NCBI GenBank assembly: GCA_963678075.2
Contig: CAXXPK010000005.1
Span: forward strand, 1-64,000
Direction of reading: 5' to 3'
Source of the DNA: Oleispirillum sp963678075
Lineage (GTDB): Bacteria; Pseudomonadota; Alphaproteobacteria; Rhodospirillales; Rhodospirillaceae
DNA: 64,000 bases
Translations under genes and position numbers: made by a program
Part shown: one piece after another, positions 1 through 8,281 of the stretch
Layout of the letters: each line of letters begins with the position of its first letter
Position numbering within the stretch: the stretch's first letter is position 1
Notes under the pieces: generated by a model
What the model saw: the letters and a program-made list of their open reading frames with translations, nothing else
What the model was told of the DNA's origin: nothing
Database searches by the model: none

Positions 1-113
1 AGGGGGATCGGATCGGGCAGGCGCAGGCGGTCGCTCATCGCCAGCAGCGCGGGCAACGAACCGCGCGGGTTTCGGGCGTTGAGGCGGCGGGCGATGATTG
101 GTATGGTGCGCAA
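1..113 (-). CDS. ThiE-like thiamine phosphate synthase, N-terminal fragment cut by window edge
   Basis: The minus strand reads open from a TTG near 113 to the window edge. The segment RRLNARNPRG is followed by LPALLAMSDRLRLPDP, which resembles the start of the short ThiE-like proteins of Rhodospirillales (consensus LPALLLxTDxxRxPDP). Such proteins would act in thiamine phosphate synthesis or be paralogues of unknown role. Only about 37 residues are visible and no ATG is present, so both start and identity are tentative. The gene is divergent from yggS with about 40 bp between the starts. Confidence 0.4.
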   Translation of the reverse strand, partial: MRTIPIIARRLNARNPRGSLPALLAMSDRLRLPDPIP

Positions 114-150
114 CGGAAGCGGCCCGAAGTTGGAGTGCGATGCGGTGACG

Positions 151-813
151 ATGACTATCGTGGAAAATCTGGAGCAGGTGAAGGCGCGAATCGCGGCCGA
201 GGCCGCCGCCGCCGGACGTGATCCGGCGGAGATTGCCCTGATCGCGGTGTCCAAGACCCATTCGCCGGAAACCATCCAGGAAGCCTCGAACGCCGGACAG
301 CGCCGTTTCGGCGAAAACCGCGTGCAAGAGGTAATGGCGAAGTGGCCGGACCTGCGGGCCGGAACCCCCGGCATCGAACTGCACCTGATCGGGCCGCTGC
401 AAAGCAACAAGGCGCGCGAGGCGATCGCCCTGTTCGATGTCATTCACACCCTGGACCGCCCGAAGTTAGCCGAGGCCTTGGTTCGTCTGCGTGACGAGGG
501 GCTGTCCCTGCCGCGCCTGTTGGTTCAGGTCAATACCGGTTGCGAGCCGCAGAAGGCAGGGGTTCTTCCCGCCGAGGCCGATGCTTTCTTGGCCCGCTGC
601 GCCGGAGTCTGGAAACTTCCGATCGCCGGGTTGATGTGCATTCCGCCGGCGGAGCAGGAGCCTTCCCCCCACTTTGCGTTGCTGCGGACCATCGCCGAGC
701 GCCATGGGTTGGCCGAGCTCAGCATGGGGATGAGCCACGACTACCCGATCGCCGTCGCCCTGGGCGCCACCTTCGTCCGCGTCGGCTCGGCGATCTTCGG
801 CGTGCGCGGGTAA
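151..813 (+). CDS. yggS: YggS/PROSC-family pyridoxal-phosphate homeostasis protein
   Basis: This 220-residue protein is a single-domain PLP-binding TIM barrel (alanine-racemase fold) without known catalytic activity; the family maintains cytosolic PLP balance. Visible family motifs are LIAVSKTH (the PLP lysine, about residue 40), FGENRVQE, HLIGPLQSNK, LLVQVNTG, GLMCIPP and LSMGMSHDYPIAV near the C-terminus. Length matches the family. The frame stays open upstream to 79, but the protein similarity starts around MTIVENL, so the ATG at 151 is preferred. It is followed by a palindromic intergenic repeat. Confidence 0.93.
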   Translation: MTIVENLEQVKARIAAEAAAAGRDPAEIALIAVSKTHSPETIQEASNAGQRRFGENRVQEVMAKWPDLRAGTPGIELHLIGPLQSNKAREAIALFDVIHTLDRPKLAEALVRLRDEGLSLPRLLVQVNTGCEPQKAGVLPAEADAFLARCAGVWKLPIAGLMCIPPAEQEPSPHFALLRTIAERHGLAELSMGMSHDYPIAVALGATFVRVGSAIFGVRG

Positions 814-819
814 AACAAG

Positions 820-968
820 CCGGGCGCCGCCCGGACCCGCGAAGGGCCTTGGGCCCGTCGATCCCGTTTTTCACAAGGCTGCGATGGTTTTATGGCGCTG
901 CGCGCGAAAACCAGGAATGGGGTCAAGGGGTCGGCGACCCCTTGCGGGGATGGGCGGAGCCCATGATT
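820..968. repeat. Mosaic intergenic palindromic repeat, copy 1
   Basis: The unit starts with a GC-rich hairpin (GCCGGGC...GCCCGG), then ACCCGCGAAGGG and TCGATCCC. A middle part reads GATGGTTTTATGGCGCTGCG, and an inverted unit at the end reads on the minus strand ATGGGCTCCGCCCATCCCCGC. The same modules recur at 35675-35858 and 38992-39055. It lies between the convergent yggS and the gene at 977-1881 and has no credible gene of its own. Confidence 0.7.
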
Positions 969-976
969 CCGCAGGA

Positions 977-1881
977 TCAGTGGGTCGTGGTGGCGGATAT
1001 GGCGGGGCCGCCGTCGCTGCCGTGCAGGGCGTCGGCGGCGCGGTACTTGTCCAGGGCCTGGTTCATCGCGCTATAGAACCACAGGCCTTCGGCGCCGCCG
1101 GTGGAATTTCTGCCGCCGATATCGGCGGACTGCGCGACGACGTCGGTCAGCGGATCGGCGGAGGCGGTGGTGCCGTGTGCCTTCAGCACGTCCTGTATGC
1201 GGTCGGGGTCAGTCCAGCGGCCCGCACCGCCTGTTCCGACAGGCCCGTGGGCAGCGCGTTGCCCTTGGTGGTCGCGGCGGACTTGCCGCTGGATCCGGCG
1301 CGAATTTCGCCGATCGATTTTGGCGAATCGGCATAGGCATTGCGCCGTTGCGGCATCGGAAAGGTTTTAGCCTCCGGCGCGGCGGCGACCGTCGCGACCG
1401 CGGCGGTGTTTTCCGCGAAGGCCCGCCAGGGATCGTCGGCCTCGGAATTGTCGGCGAGGGCATGGGCGGTGCCTTTTTCGCCGGTTTCGCCGTTGGCGGG
1501 AGCGATCGCGTGCTCGCCCAGATCCTTGCCGGTCAGGCCCTCGATCCCGACGTCGATGACCGCCGTGCCAAGGCCGTAAAGGCCGCCGAACAAGGCGCCG
1601 CCCAGCAGCTTGGCGGCAGGTTTGATCTGGTCGCCGGTGGCTTCGCGATAGACGCTGTTGAGCAGCGGAATGTGTTGCAGTGGGTTGAAGACGTCCAGCA
1701 CGTCCCAAAAACTGACATCGTCATCGCCGAACAGCGAGAACGATTTCTGGTCGGCGACGCCCTGGGTTTCCTTGTCCTTGTCGCCGGATTTCAGCTCGAC
1801 CTTGCCGCGCGGACCGGCGGAGAGCGTGTCCCGCGTCAGTTCGCGGGTCAGTCCTTGCGTCTGTGTGGCGTCGATCGTCAT
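977..1881 (-). pseudogene. Hypothetical protein, split by one frameshift
   Basis: The first frame (1881 to 1183) starts MTIDATQTQGL at an ATG. It encodes a protein with a segment FWDVLDVFNPLQHIPLLN, a glycine-rich stretch LLGGALFGGLYGLG and an Ala/Thr-rich C-terminal part. Near 1205-1225 the reading moves to another frame, which continues as DRIQDVLKAHG and then GGAEGLWFYSAMNQALDKYRA, stopping at 977. The sense of the two pieces is continuous, so a one-base shift in GGACTGACCCCGACC is the simplest reading. I do not recognise the family. The shift may be a real mutation or a sequence error. Confidence 0.6.
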
Positions 1882-2002
1882 GGGCAGCCTCCGCCATTCC
1901 CCAAGCAAGGCGGAGGCCAAAGCCTAATCAACGGAAATGTAAGGATAAAATCTAAACGGTTGCGGACAGCGGAACCGCTGGGGGGAAAGAATTGCCGCCC
2001 CT

Positions 2003-3181
2003 TCAGAAAAGATGGCCGCCCTTGATCCGCTTCGCTTCCAGATAGACGCGGTTGTGATCGTTGGATGGAAAGACGAGGGGAACCCGTTCCACCACGGTGA
2101 CGCCGTGGCGCGACAAGGCCTCGACCTTGGCCGGATTGTTGGTCATCAGCCGGACCCGCGTGAACCCCAACTGGCGCAGCATCGCGGCGGCGGGCAGATA
2201 GATACGTTCGTCGTCGTCGAAACCCAGTTGCTCGTTGGCTTCCATGGTGTCGAACCCGGCGTCTTGCAGGTCATAGGCGCGCAGCTTGTTGACCAGACCG
2301 ATGCCTCGTCCTTCCTGCGCCATGTACAGCAGAACGCCCGCTCCGGCTTCGCCGATTTCCTTGATCGCGCCGCGCAACTGGTCGCCGCAATCGCAGCGCA
2401 ACGATCCCAGAAGATCGCCGGTGAAGCATTCCGAATGCAGGCGGGCCAGAACCGCGGCGCCGGGACGGGGATCGCCGATCACCAGGGCCAGATGTTCGAT
2501 GCCGCCGTCGGAGGGACGGAAGGCGATCACCGTGGTTTCCAGGGCATCGGCCAGTGGCACGTGAGCGCGGCTGACCGGTTGCAGGCTTAACGCCAGCAGG
2601 TGTTCGTGGTGAAGGACATCGGCGGCCTCGGCCCACAGCAACGACGGCGTGCCGTCGCGCGCGGGATCGATGTCGATGATCGCGGCGGCGGGCATAAGGC
2701 GGGCGCGTTTCATCAAGAGAACGGCGGCGGCGTCCAATCCGTCGGCGGCGGCGACATGCACCGAAACCCCGGCGGGAATGGCGGTTTCCATCGTGGCCAG
2801 GGGATCGACGGCGCGGATGCAAAGATCGGTGATGGCGGTCGGCTCGCCCTCGGCGGCGATCACCTTCGGCGGCTCGCCGTCGTCGTCGGGCCACAGGCCC
2901 AGCACGATGGCGCGGCGACCGGTCATGACCAGGCGCGGTGTTCCGCCAAGGCTTTTGCCGAAGGCCGTCAGAGGGTCGCGTCCCGCCGCTTCCAGGGCCA
3001 GAGCCGCGGCGGCGGAGCCGGAGGAGCCATGCCGCAGGCCGCCGACCGCGCCGCGCCGGATATCATCGACGACGCGGTTGACCGAAAGCAGGGAGTCGGC
3101 GCCAGGAGCCCAGGAGCCGCCACCCTCGGCGGGTGCCGCGAAAAGACCGGAAAGAGAAGACATGACGGGCCGGGACATCAT
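2003..3181 (-). CDS. ribA: GTP cyclohydrolase II, long form with N-terminal extension
   Basis: RibA opens the GTP ring to give the first riboflavin precursor. The C-terminal ~200 residues carry the catalytic domain: zinc cysteines in SECFTGDLLGSLRCDCGDQL, then YMAQEGRGIGLVNKLRAYDLQ and LMTNNPAKV. The ~180 residues before it (INRVVDD-like start, LNPVSR-like pattern absent) form an additional domain that does not show a recognisable DHBP-synthase active site. Total length, about 392 residues, is nearly twice that of enterobacterial RibA; an extended form is usual in related alphaproteobacteria. ATGs at 3181, 3178 and 3163 are all possible. Longer starts would overlap the divergent regulator at 3330. 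Confidence 0.88.
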   Translation of the reverse strand: MMSRPVMSSLSGLFAAPAEGGGSWAPGADSLLSVNRVVDDIRRGAVGGLRHGSSGSAAAALALEAAGRDPLTAFGKSLGGTPRLVMTGRRAIVLGLWPDDDGEPPKVIAAEGEPTAITDLCIRAVDPLATMETAIPAGVSVHVAAADGLDAAAVLLMKRARLMPAAAIIDIDPARDGTPSLLWAEAADVLHHEHLLALSLQPVSRAHVPLADALETTVIAFRPSDGGIEHLALVIGDPRPGAAVLARLHSECFTGDLLGSLRCDCGDQLRGAIKEIGEAGAGVLLYMAQEGRGIGLVNKLRAYDLQDAGFDTMEANEQLGFDDDERIYLPAAAMLRQLGFTRVRLMTNNPAKVEALSRHGVTVVERVPLVFPSNDHNRVYLEAKRIKGGHLF

Positions 3182-3329
3182 CGCCAACAACTGAAAATAC
3201 GGAGGGCAGACCGTAGACAAAAACCGACCGGACGGAAAGCCCTGGCTCGTCTTGGGCGGAATCGCTATATCTGGATTCGGATAAAGATATGTTCCCTTGC
3301 GACCGGAATGTAAAGCACCGGAGGCGCGA

Positions 3330-4004
3330 ATGGCTGGCCGTCGGGTCCTAATCGTTGAAAACGACGCGGTTTTGCGCCGCTCGCTGAGCGAGCAGATTCT
3401 GGCGCAGGAGGATTTTGCCCTGGTCGAAACCGTGTCCGACGCGGTCGCGGCGGCGGCATTGGCGCGGGCCAAACGGTTCGACGCGCTGATCGTCGCCGCC
3501 GAGCCCCCGGATGGCGGTGGCCTATCCCTGGCGCGGACCTTGCGCGCCGAGGGCGTGATGTGGCCGGTGTTGCTGTTGACGCCGGAGACCGGGGGCGATT
3601 TGTCCGGCATCGGCGTTGCCGACGCCCTGACAAAGCCATTCCGCATGGGGGTCCTGTTGACCCGGCTGCGCGCCTTGATCCGTCTCTTCGAAAACAGTGA
3701 CGATGCGGTGCTGACGATCGGACCCTATACCTTTCAGCCGGCGTCGAAGCATCTGGTCGAGGACGAGACGCGAATCATCCGCCTGACCGAGAAAGAGGCC
3801 TCGATCCTGAAATATCTGTACCGGGTTGGCAACGTCATGGTGACGCGCGAGGTGCTGTTGCACGAAGTCTGGGGCTATCATCCTGCGGTTACCACCCATA
3901 CCCTGGAAACCCACGTTTACCGTCTTCGCCAGAAGATCGAGAAAGACCCCTCGGACGCCTGCCTTCTGGTCACCGATTCCGGCGGATATCGCCTGATTCC
4001 CTGA
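3330..4004 (+). CDS. OmpR-family response regulator with degenerate receiver
   Basis: 224 residues: receiver domain about 4-115, winged-helix DNA-binding domain about 130-224 (LTEKEASILKYL, EVWGYHPAVTTHTLETHVYRLRQKIE, GGYRLI). In the receiver the beta-3 strand reads IVAAEPPDGGG where a normal regulator has LxxDxxLPDxxG, so alanine stands at the phospho-acceptor aspartate. The acidic pair is END. The switch threonine (LLLT) and lysine (LTKPF) are kept. The protein therefore probably binds DNA without classical phosphorylation. It is divergent from ribA, and no kinase gene is adjacent. Confidence 0.85.
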   Translation: MAGRRVLIVENDAVLRRSLSEQILAQEDFALVETVSDAVAAAALARAKRFDALIVAAEPPDGGGLSLARTLRAEGVMWPVLLLTPETGGDLSGIGVADALTKPFRMGVLLTRLRALIRLFENSDDAVLTIGPYTFQPASKHLVEDETRIIRLTEKEASILKYLYRVGNVMVTREVLLHEVWGYHPAVTTHTLETHVYRLRQKIEKDPSDACLLVTDSGGYRLIP

Positions 4005-4074
4005 TCCGTTCGGAGGGTCAGTGCAGGGTGAAGATCAGACGCGGCAGGCCGTCGATCTCGGCCCGCGCCTTGGC

Positions 4075-4213
4075 GCCCCGGCCAGGGCGCCGACGCCGCG
4101 ATCCGCCTGGGGCTCGGCGGCGGCAAGACCCGCGCCAAGGTCGAAGAGGGCCTGGACCGACTGGCCGACATGTTGCGCGGCGGCCCGGTCACCACTTTCT
4201 CCAGTATCTTCTA
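4075..4213 (+). pseudogene. C-terminal gene remnant beside IS copy A
   Basis: An open stretch reads GQGADAAIRLGLGGGKTRAKVEEGLDRL... and ends VTTFSSIF at a TAG that is part of the CTAG flanking IS copy A. It faintly resembles the C-terminus of class V aminotransferases/cysteine desulfurases, but this is a weak guess. From about 4080 back to 4018 the minus strand reads another short C-terminus (GAKARAEIDGLPRLIFTLH, stop at 4018). Two unrelated gene ends thus abut within 200 bp, which looks like a deletion junction next to the IS. Confidence 0.35.
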
Positions 4214-4214
4214 G

Positions 4215-5059
4215 GCGCGAGACCCATTAAATTATTGCCAGGCAGATCGGTGGCTGATTCCCTCATGGGAGGGAGGACCCCATCCATGAGTGATCTGTTT
4301 TGGTTGTCAGAGAGGCAGTTGGCGAAGACCGAGCCGCATTTCCCGCTATCGCATGGCGTGCCGCGGGTTGATGATCGGCGAGTGATCAGCGGCATCGTTC
4401 ATGTGATCCGCAACGGCTTACGGTGGCGAGATGCACCACCTGTCTATGGCCCCCACAAAACCCTCTATAATCGTTTCGTTCGCTGGAGCCGACTTGGGGC
4501 GTTCAGCCGGATCTTCGCGGCCTTGACGGGAGAGGCTGGCCCTCCAGACCGGTTGATGATCGATGCAACCCACCTGAAAGCTCATCGGACCGCCGCGAGC
4601 CTCTATAAAAAGGGGCTCTTGCCCGATGTATCGGACGCACAAAAGGCGGGCTGAACTCCAAGCTTCATGCGGTTTGCGACGGACAAGGAAGGCCCCTCAT
4701 CCTGCTGCTCCAGCGAGGGGCAAATGAGCGATCACAAAGGCGCGATGCTGTTGCTCGACCTATTTCCCAAGGCCAACGTCCTGATCGCCGACAAGGGCTA
4801 TGACGGTGATCCCCTTCGAGAGGCTTTGACACAGCGAGGGATCGCTACATGCATCCCGCCAATGCGTCATCGCAAAACCCAGTACGCTTACGACAAAACC
4901 CTCTATCGCCAGCGTCATAGGATCGAGAACCTCTTCGCTCGCCTCAAGGATTGGCGGCGTATCCACACTCGATATGACCGATGCGCGGATATCTTCTTTG
5001 CCGCCGTCATCATCGCGGTACTCCTCCTCTTCTGGATCGAATCTTAATGAGTCCTGGGC
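4215..5059 (+). mobile_element. IS5-family element, copy A (845 bp, damaged)
   Basis: The left end is CTAG then GCGCGAGACCCATTAA; the right end is TTAATGAGTCCTGGGC then CTAG. The consensus inverted repeat across copies is GCTCAGGACYCATTAA; the left end of this copy has three mismatches. CTAG on both sides fits a 4-bp target duplication, as reported for IS427-like IS5 members. Two overlapping transposase frames lie inside. Relative to copies B-E there is one extra C near 4711 (CTGCTCCAGCG), which destroys the frame joining orfA to orfB. Confidence 0.92.
4286..5047 (+). pseudogene. IS5-family DDE transposase (orfA + orfB), copy A, frameshifted
   Basis: orfA (4286-4654) begins MSDLFWLSERQ and holds the first catalytic Asp in LMIDATHLKAH. 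orfB holds the second Asp in LIADKGYDGD and the Glu in RHRIENLFARLKDWRR, with the Y-R-E-K signature around 4900-4970. In intact copies a -1 shift at CAAAAGG, just before the orfA stop, gives a continuous protein (GGLNSKLHAVCDGQ...). Here the extra C moves the fusion out of frame, so only separate orfA and orfB fragments can be made. Confidence 0.85.
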
Positions 5060-5236
5060 CTAGAGGGAAGCCGGGCGCCGGGGTCTCCTATCGGAGTGAA
5101 GGGGCGGCTGGGGGGGGGCGCTATCCTTCCGAGGGACACCATTGCAGTGCCCACCCATAAACCACAGGTGGGATGTCAATCGACGCTACACCACCCGCGA
5201 TGATTGCATATCAGCAATGCGTTATATGCATACATA
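5060..5236. other. Non-coding AT-richer stretch downstream of copy A
   Basis: This stretch of about 180 bases between the IS right flank and the lolA stop has no credible ORF. The last 80 bases are notably AT-rich for this genome (GTTATATGCATACATACTAAGG). I see no terminator with a clear stem and U-tract for lolA. Confidence 0.4.
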
Positions 5237-5884
5237 CTAAGGTATGGTCGGTGTCTCGAACAATTTTTCCGGTAGGGAAAGGCCGGTTTCTGGACTTTGC
5301 AGGGTCACCGCCGTGGAAATTCCCTGTGCGTCGGTGACCCGCCACTGCCTAAGGGCGAAGGGGGCCTGCGTGAAGACCAGGGTCAGGGACCCTGCCGTCG
5401 GATCCTTTCGCGACTGCACGGTGACCTCGACGATGCCGGGGGTTTCCTCGACGCTTTTGATGCGGATGTCGGCATCGGTCAGATCGACCTTTTTGCGCAG
5501 CAGTAACCCGGCGGGGGTGGCGTCGAGGTCAAGATAGCTCAACTGCTGCAACTTGGTATCGACGAAGGTGAAGTAGTCGCCGTTGGCCACCACCAGAACC
5601 GACGTCGGCGGATCGTATTCGACGCGCAAGCGACCGGGTCGCGCCAGGTAGACGATGCCTTCGGAGATCTCGCCGGTCGAGGCCGCCTGCAGGAAGCGGG
5701 ACTTCATGGTGCGGACGCGGTTGATTTCGGCCTCGGCCTTGTGGACCAGGGTCATCTGCCGCTGGTCGAGCGCGGCATCGCGACCAGCCTCCGCCGGCGG
5801 CGTCCAGCCGATCACCGCCAGAAGCGCCAGCACCGCCAACGCCGCCGCGCAGCGCGCCAGACGCGCGCCAAGTTTCGTGATCAT
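5237..5884 (-). CDS. lolA: Outer-membrane lipoprotein carrier LolA
   Basis: LolA ferries lipoproteins across the periplasm from the LolCDE ABC transporter to the outer membrane. Residues 1-33 are a signal peptide (LARCAAALAVLALLAVIGW, cleavage after PAEA). The mature protein shows the LolA-like pattern: an MKSRFLQ helix, GIVYLARPGRLRVEYDPP, VVANGDYFTFVDTKLQQLSYLDLDATP and a C-terminal TLQSPETGLSLPEKLFE. Length of 215 is normal. Its ATG overlaps the ftsK stop by four bases (ATGA), so the two are co-translated. Confidence 0.92.
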   Translation of the reverse strand: MITKLGARLARCAAALAVLALLAVIGWTPPAEAGRDAALDQRQMTLVHKAEAEINRVRTMKSRFLQAASTGEISEGIVYLARPGRLRVEYDPPTSVLVVANGDYFTFVDTKLQQLSYLDLDATPAGLLLRKKVDLTDADIRIKSVEETPGIVEVTVQSRKDPTAGSLTLVFTQAPFALRQWRVTDAQGISTAVTLQSPETGLSLPEKLFETPTIP

Positions 5885-8268
5885 TCCGAACCCCCGCCGA
5901 AGATTTCCCGCTTGCCGACATGGTTGGCGGGGCTGACCAGACCGGCGCGCTCCATCGCCTCGACGATACGCGCCGCGCGGTTATAGCCGATTTGCAATTG
6001 CCGTTGGATAAAACTGGTGGAGGCCTTGCGTTCGCGCAAGACGATCGCCACCGCCTGATCGTACAGGGGATCCGAAACCTCGGGGTTGGCGTTGTCCTCG
6101 TCGCCAAGTTCGGCATCCGGGTCCTCGGTTACCGACGCCAGGTAATCCGGCTCGCCCTGGGCGCGGAGGAAGGCGGCGATGTTCTCGACCTCCTGGTCCG
6201 AGACGAACGGCCCGTGCACGCGGGTGATGCGCCCGCCCGCCGCCATGTACAGCATGTCGCCCTGGCCCAGCAGCTGTTCCGCGCCCTGCTCGCCCAGGAT
6301 GGTGCGGCTGTCGATTTTCGAGGTGACCTGGAAGCTAATACGGGTCGGGAAATTGGCCTTGATGGTGCCGGTGATGACATCGACCGAGGGACGTTGCGTC
6401 GCCATGATCAAATGAATGCCGGCGGCGCGCGCCATTTGGGCGAGGCGCTGGATCGCGCCCTCCACATCCTTGCCCGCGACCAGCATCAAATCCGCCATTT
6501 CATCGACGACGACGACGATGTTGGGCAGAGCCTTCAGGTCCAGTTCCTGTTCCTCGTAAACCGGCGCGCCGGTTTCCGGGTCGAAGCCGGTCTGCGCCGA
6601 GCGGGTGATGGCCTCGCCCTTTTCCCGCGCTTGCGCCAGTTTCTGGTTATAGCCCTGGATATTGCGGACGCCGACCTGGCTCATCGCGCGATAGCGGTCC
6701 TCCATCTCGCGGACCGCCCATTTCAAGGCGACCACCGCCTTACCGGGATCGGTGACGACCGGCGCCAAAAGGTGGGGAATGCCGTCATAGACCGACAATT
6801 CCAGCATCTTGGGGTCAATCATGATCAGGCGGCATTGTTCCGGCGTCAGGCGGTAGAGCAGCGACAGAATCATGGTGTTGATCGCCACCGATTTGCCGGA
6901 GCCGGTGGTTCCCGCGATCAACAGGTGCGGCATCCGCGCCAGATCGACGTACTCGGCGCTGCCGCCGATGTCCTTGCCCAGCGCCAGACACAAGGCCTGC
7001 GGTGTCTTGACGAAGGCGTCCGAGGTCATCAGTTCGCGCAGGAAAACGGTTTCCCGCCGCGCGTTGGGCAGCTCGATGCCGATTACGTTGCGTCCGGGAA
7101 TTACCGCGATGCGCGCCGACACCGCGCTCATCGAGCGGGCGATGTCGTCGACCAGACCGACGACGCGCGCGGTCTTGGTTCCCGGCGCGGGTTCCAGCTC
7201 GTACAGGGTGACCACCGGACCGGGACGAATCTTGACGATCTCGCCGTTGATGCCGAATTCAGCCAGGACCGATTCCAGAATCCGTGCGTTCTGGGTCAAG
7301 CCCTCGTCGGTGGTCTTTGGCCCGGCACCGATCTTGGGCGCCGTCAGCAGGTCCAGGGGCGGCAGTTCGAAGCGCCCGGCCTTGCGGCGGCCAAGCGCCA
7401 GGCGGCCCTGGCGGGCTCGCTGGGTTTCCTGGGGGTTGGCGGCGGGTTCGGCGGTGCGGTCGATGATGAGAGGTTCGTTTTCCTCGTTGTCATCGGCCTC
7501 TTCATCGTCGTTCGTCGCGCCAAGACGGGGCTCCTGGCGGATCGACCCTCGCTTCGGGCGGGTCGGGGCCAAGGACGGATCGCGCGGCATTTTCGCCTTG
7601 GCTTCATCGGTCGGGGCCGTGGGCCGACGGGCGGCCCAACGGGCCGGAAGCGCCATGGCCAGAAGCATCAGGCGACCCAGCCACGCCCACGGGCGGGGGT
7701 CGATCGCCGAGGCGAAGGCCAGCAGGAACGCCGCCAACGGCACGCCGACGCCCCAGGCGGCGACCGGCGCCGCCCACGGCGGCAGAGGGGCGCGCAACAA
7801 GGGGCCGAGGTGCAGGCGCAACAAGGCGCCGGCGGCGCCGCCCCAGCCGGCGACGGCGGGGGCATGCGCGGTCCACGGCAGGAAGGTCAGGGCCAGACAC
7901 AGCGGCGGCAAGGCCAGGATCAGGGCGGCGGCGCGCGAACCCAGACGTTCCGGCGGGCGAAGGATCATCCATCGCGTTCCCCAGGCGGCCAGGATGAAAA
8001 GCAGCGCCCAGCCGGCGATGCCGAAGCCTTGCAGCAGCAAATCGGAAAGGGTCGCGCCCGGCCAGCCCAGAAGATTGCGTACCGGAGCGTTGGAAACCGT
8101 GTTCCAGGAGGGGTCGCCGGGAACATGGGTGGCGACCGCGACTCCGGCGGCGAAGGCCGTCGCCAGCACGATCAGGCCACAGGCGCGAATGCCGCTTTGC
8201 CGCAGCAGGCGCGACAGGGATTCGGGCATGAAACGGCGGGATGCGGTGGATGAGGAACGGCGGGCCAT
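5881..8268 (-). CDS. ftsK: DNA translocase FtsK
   Basis: FtsK pumps DNA through the closing septum and directs dimer resolution. The 795-residue protein has about four N-terminal membrane segments (residues ~20-190), a charged linker (about 200-310), then the RecA-like motor with Walker A GTTGSGKSVAIN, Walker B VVVVDEMADLM and an ATQRPSVDVITG motif. The C-terminal gamma winged helix, which reads KOPS, is intact (STSFIQRQLQIGYNRAARIVEAME). The ATG at 8268 (MARRSSSTASRR) fits; the longer frame upstream is an overlap with the dapC remnant. Confidence 0.95.
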   Translation of the reverse strand: MARRSSSTASRRFMPESLSRLLRQSGIRACGLIVLATAFAAGVAVATHVPGDPSWNTVSNAPVRNLLGWPGATLSDLLLQGFGIAGWALLFILAAWGTRWMILRPPERLGSRAAALILALPPLCLALTFLPWTAHAPAVAGWGGAAGALLRLHLGPLLRAPLPPWAAPVAAWGVGVPLAAFLLAFASAIDPRPWAWLGRLMLLAMALPARWAARRPTAPTDEAKAKMPRDPSLAPTRPKRGSIRQEPRLGATNDDEEADDNEENEPLIIDRTAEPAANPQETQRARQGRLALGRRKAGRFELPPLDLLTAPKIGAGPKTTDEGLTQNARILESVLAEFGINGEIVKIRPGPVVTLYELEPAPGTKTARVVGLVDDIARSMSAVSARIAVIPGRNVIGIELPNARRETVFLRELMTSDAFVKTPQALCLALGKDIGGSAEYVDLARMPHLLIAGTTGSGKSVAINTMILSLLYRLTPEQCRLIMIDPKMLELSVYDGIPHLLAPVVTDPGKAVVALKWAVREMEDRYRAMSQVGVRNIQGYNQKLAQAREKGEAITRSAQTGFDPETGAPVYEEQELDLKALPNIVVVVDEMADLMLVAGKDVEGAIQRLAQMARAAGIHLIMATQRPSVDVITGTIKANFPTRISFQVTSKIDSRTILGEQGAEQLLGQGDMLYMAAGGRITRVHGPFVSDQEVENIAAFLRAQGEPDYLASVTEDPDAELGDEDNANPEVSDPLYDQAVAIVLRERKASTSFIQRQLQIGYNRAARIVEAMERAGLVSPANHVGKREIFGGGSE

Positions 8269-8281
8269 CAGTCGATTGACC

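Noticed and set aside
5920..8253. Long 777-codon plus-strand ORF opposite ftsK
   Set aside because: Its protein is rich in His, Arg and Gly without any domain and mirrors ftsK codons, as expected for antisense of a high-GC gene.
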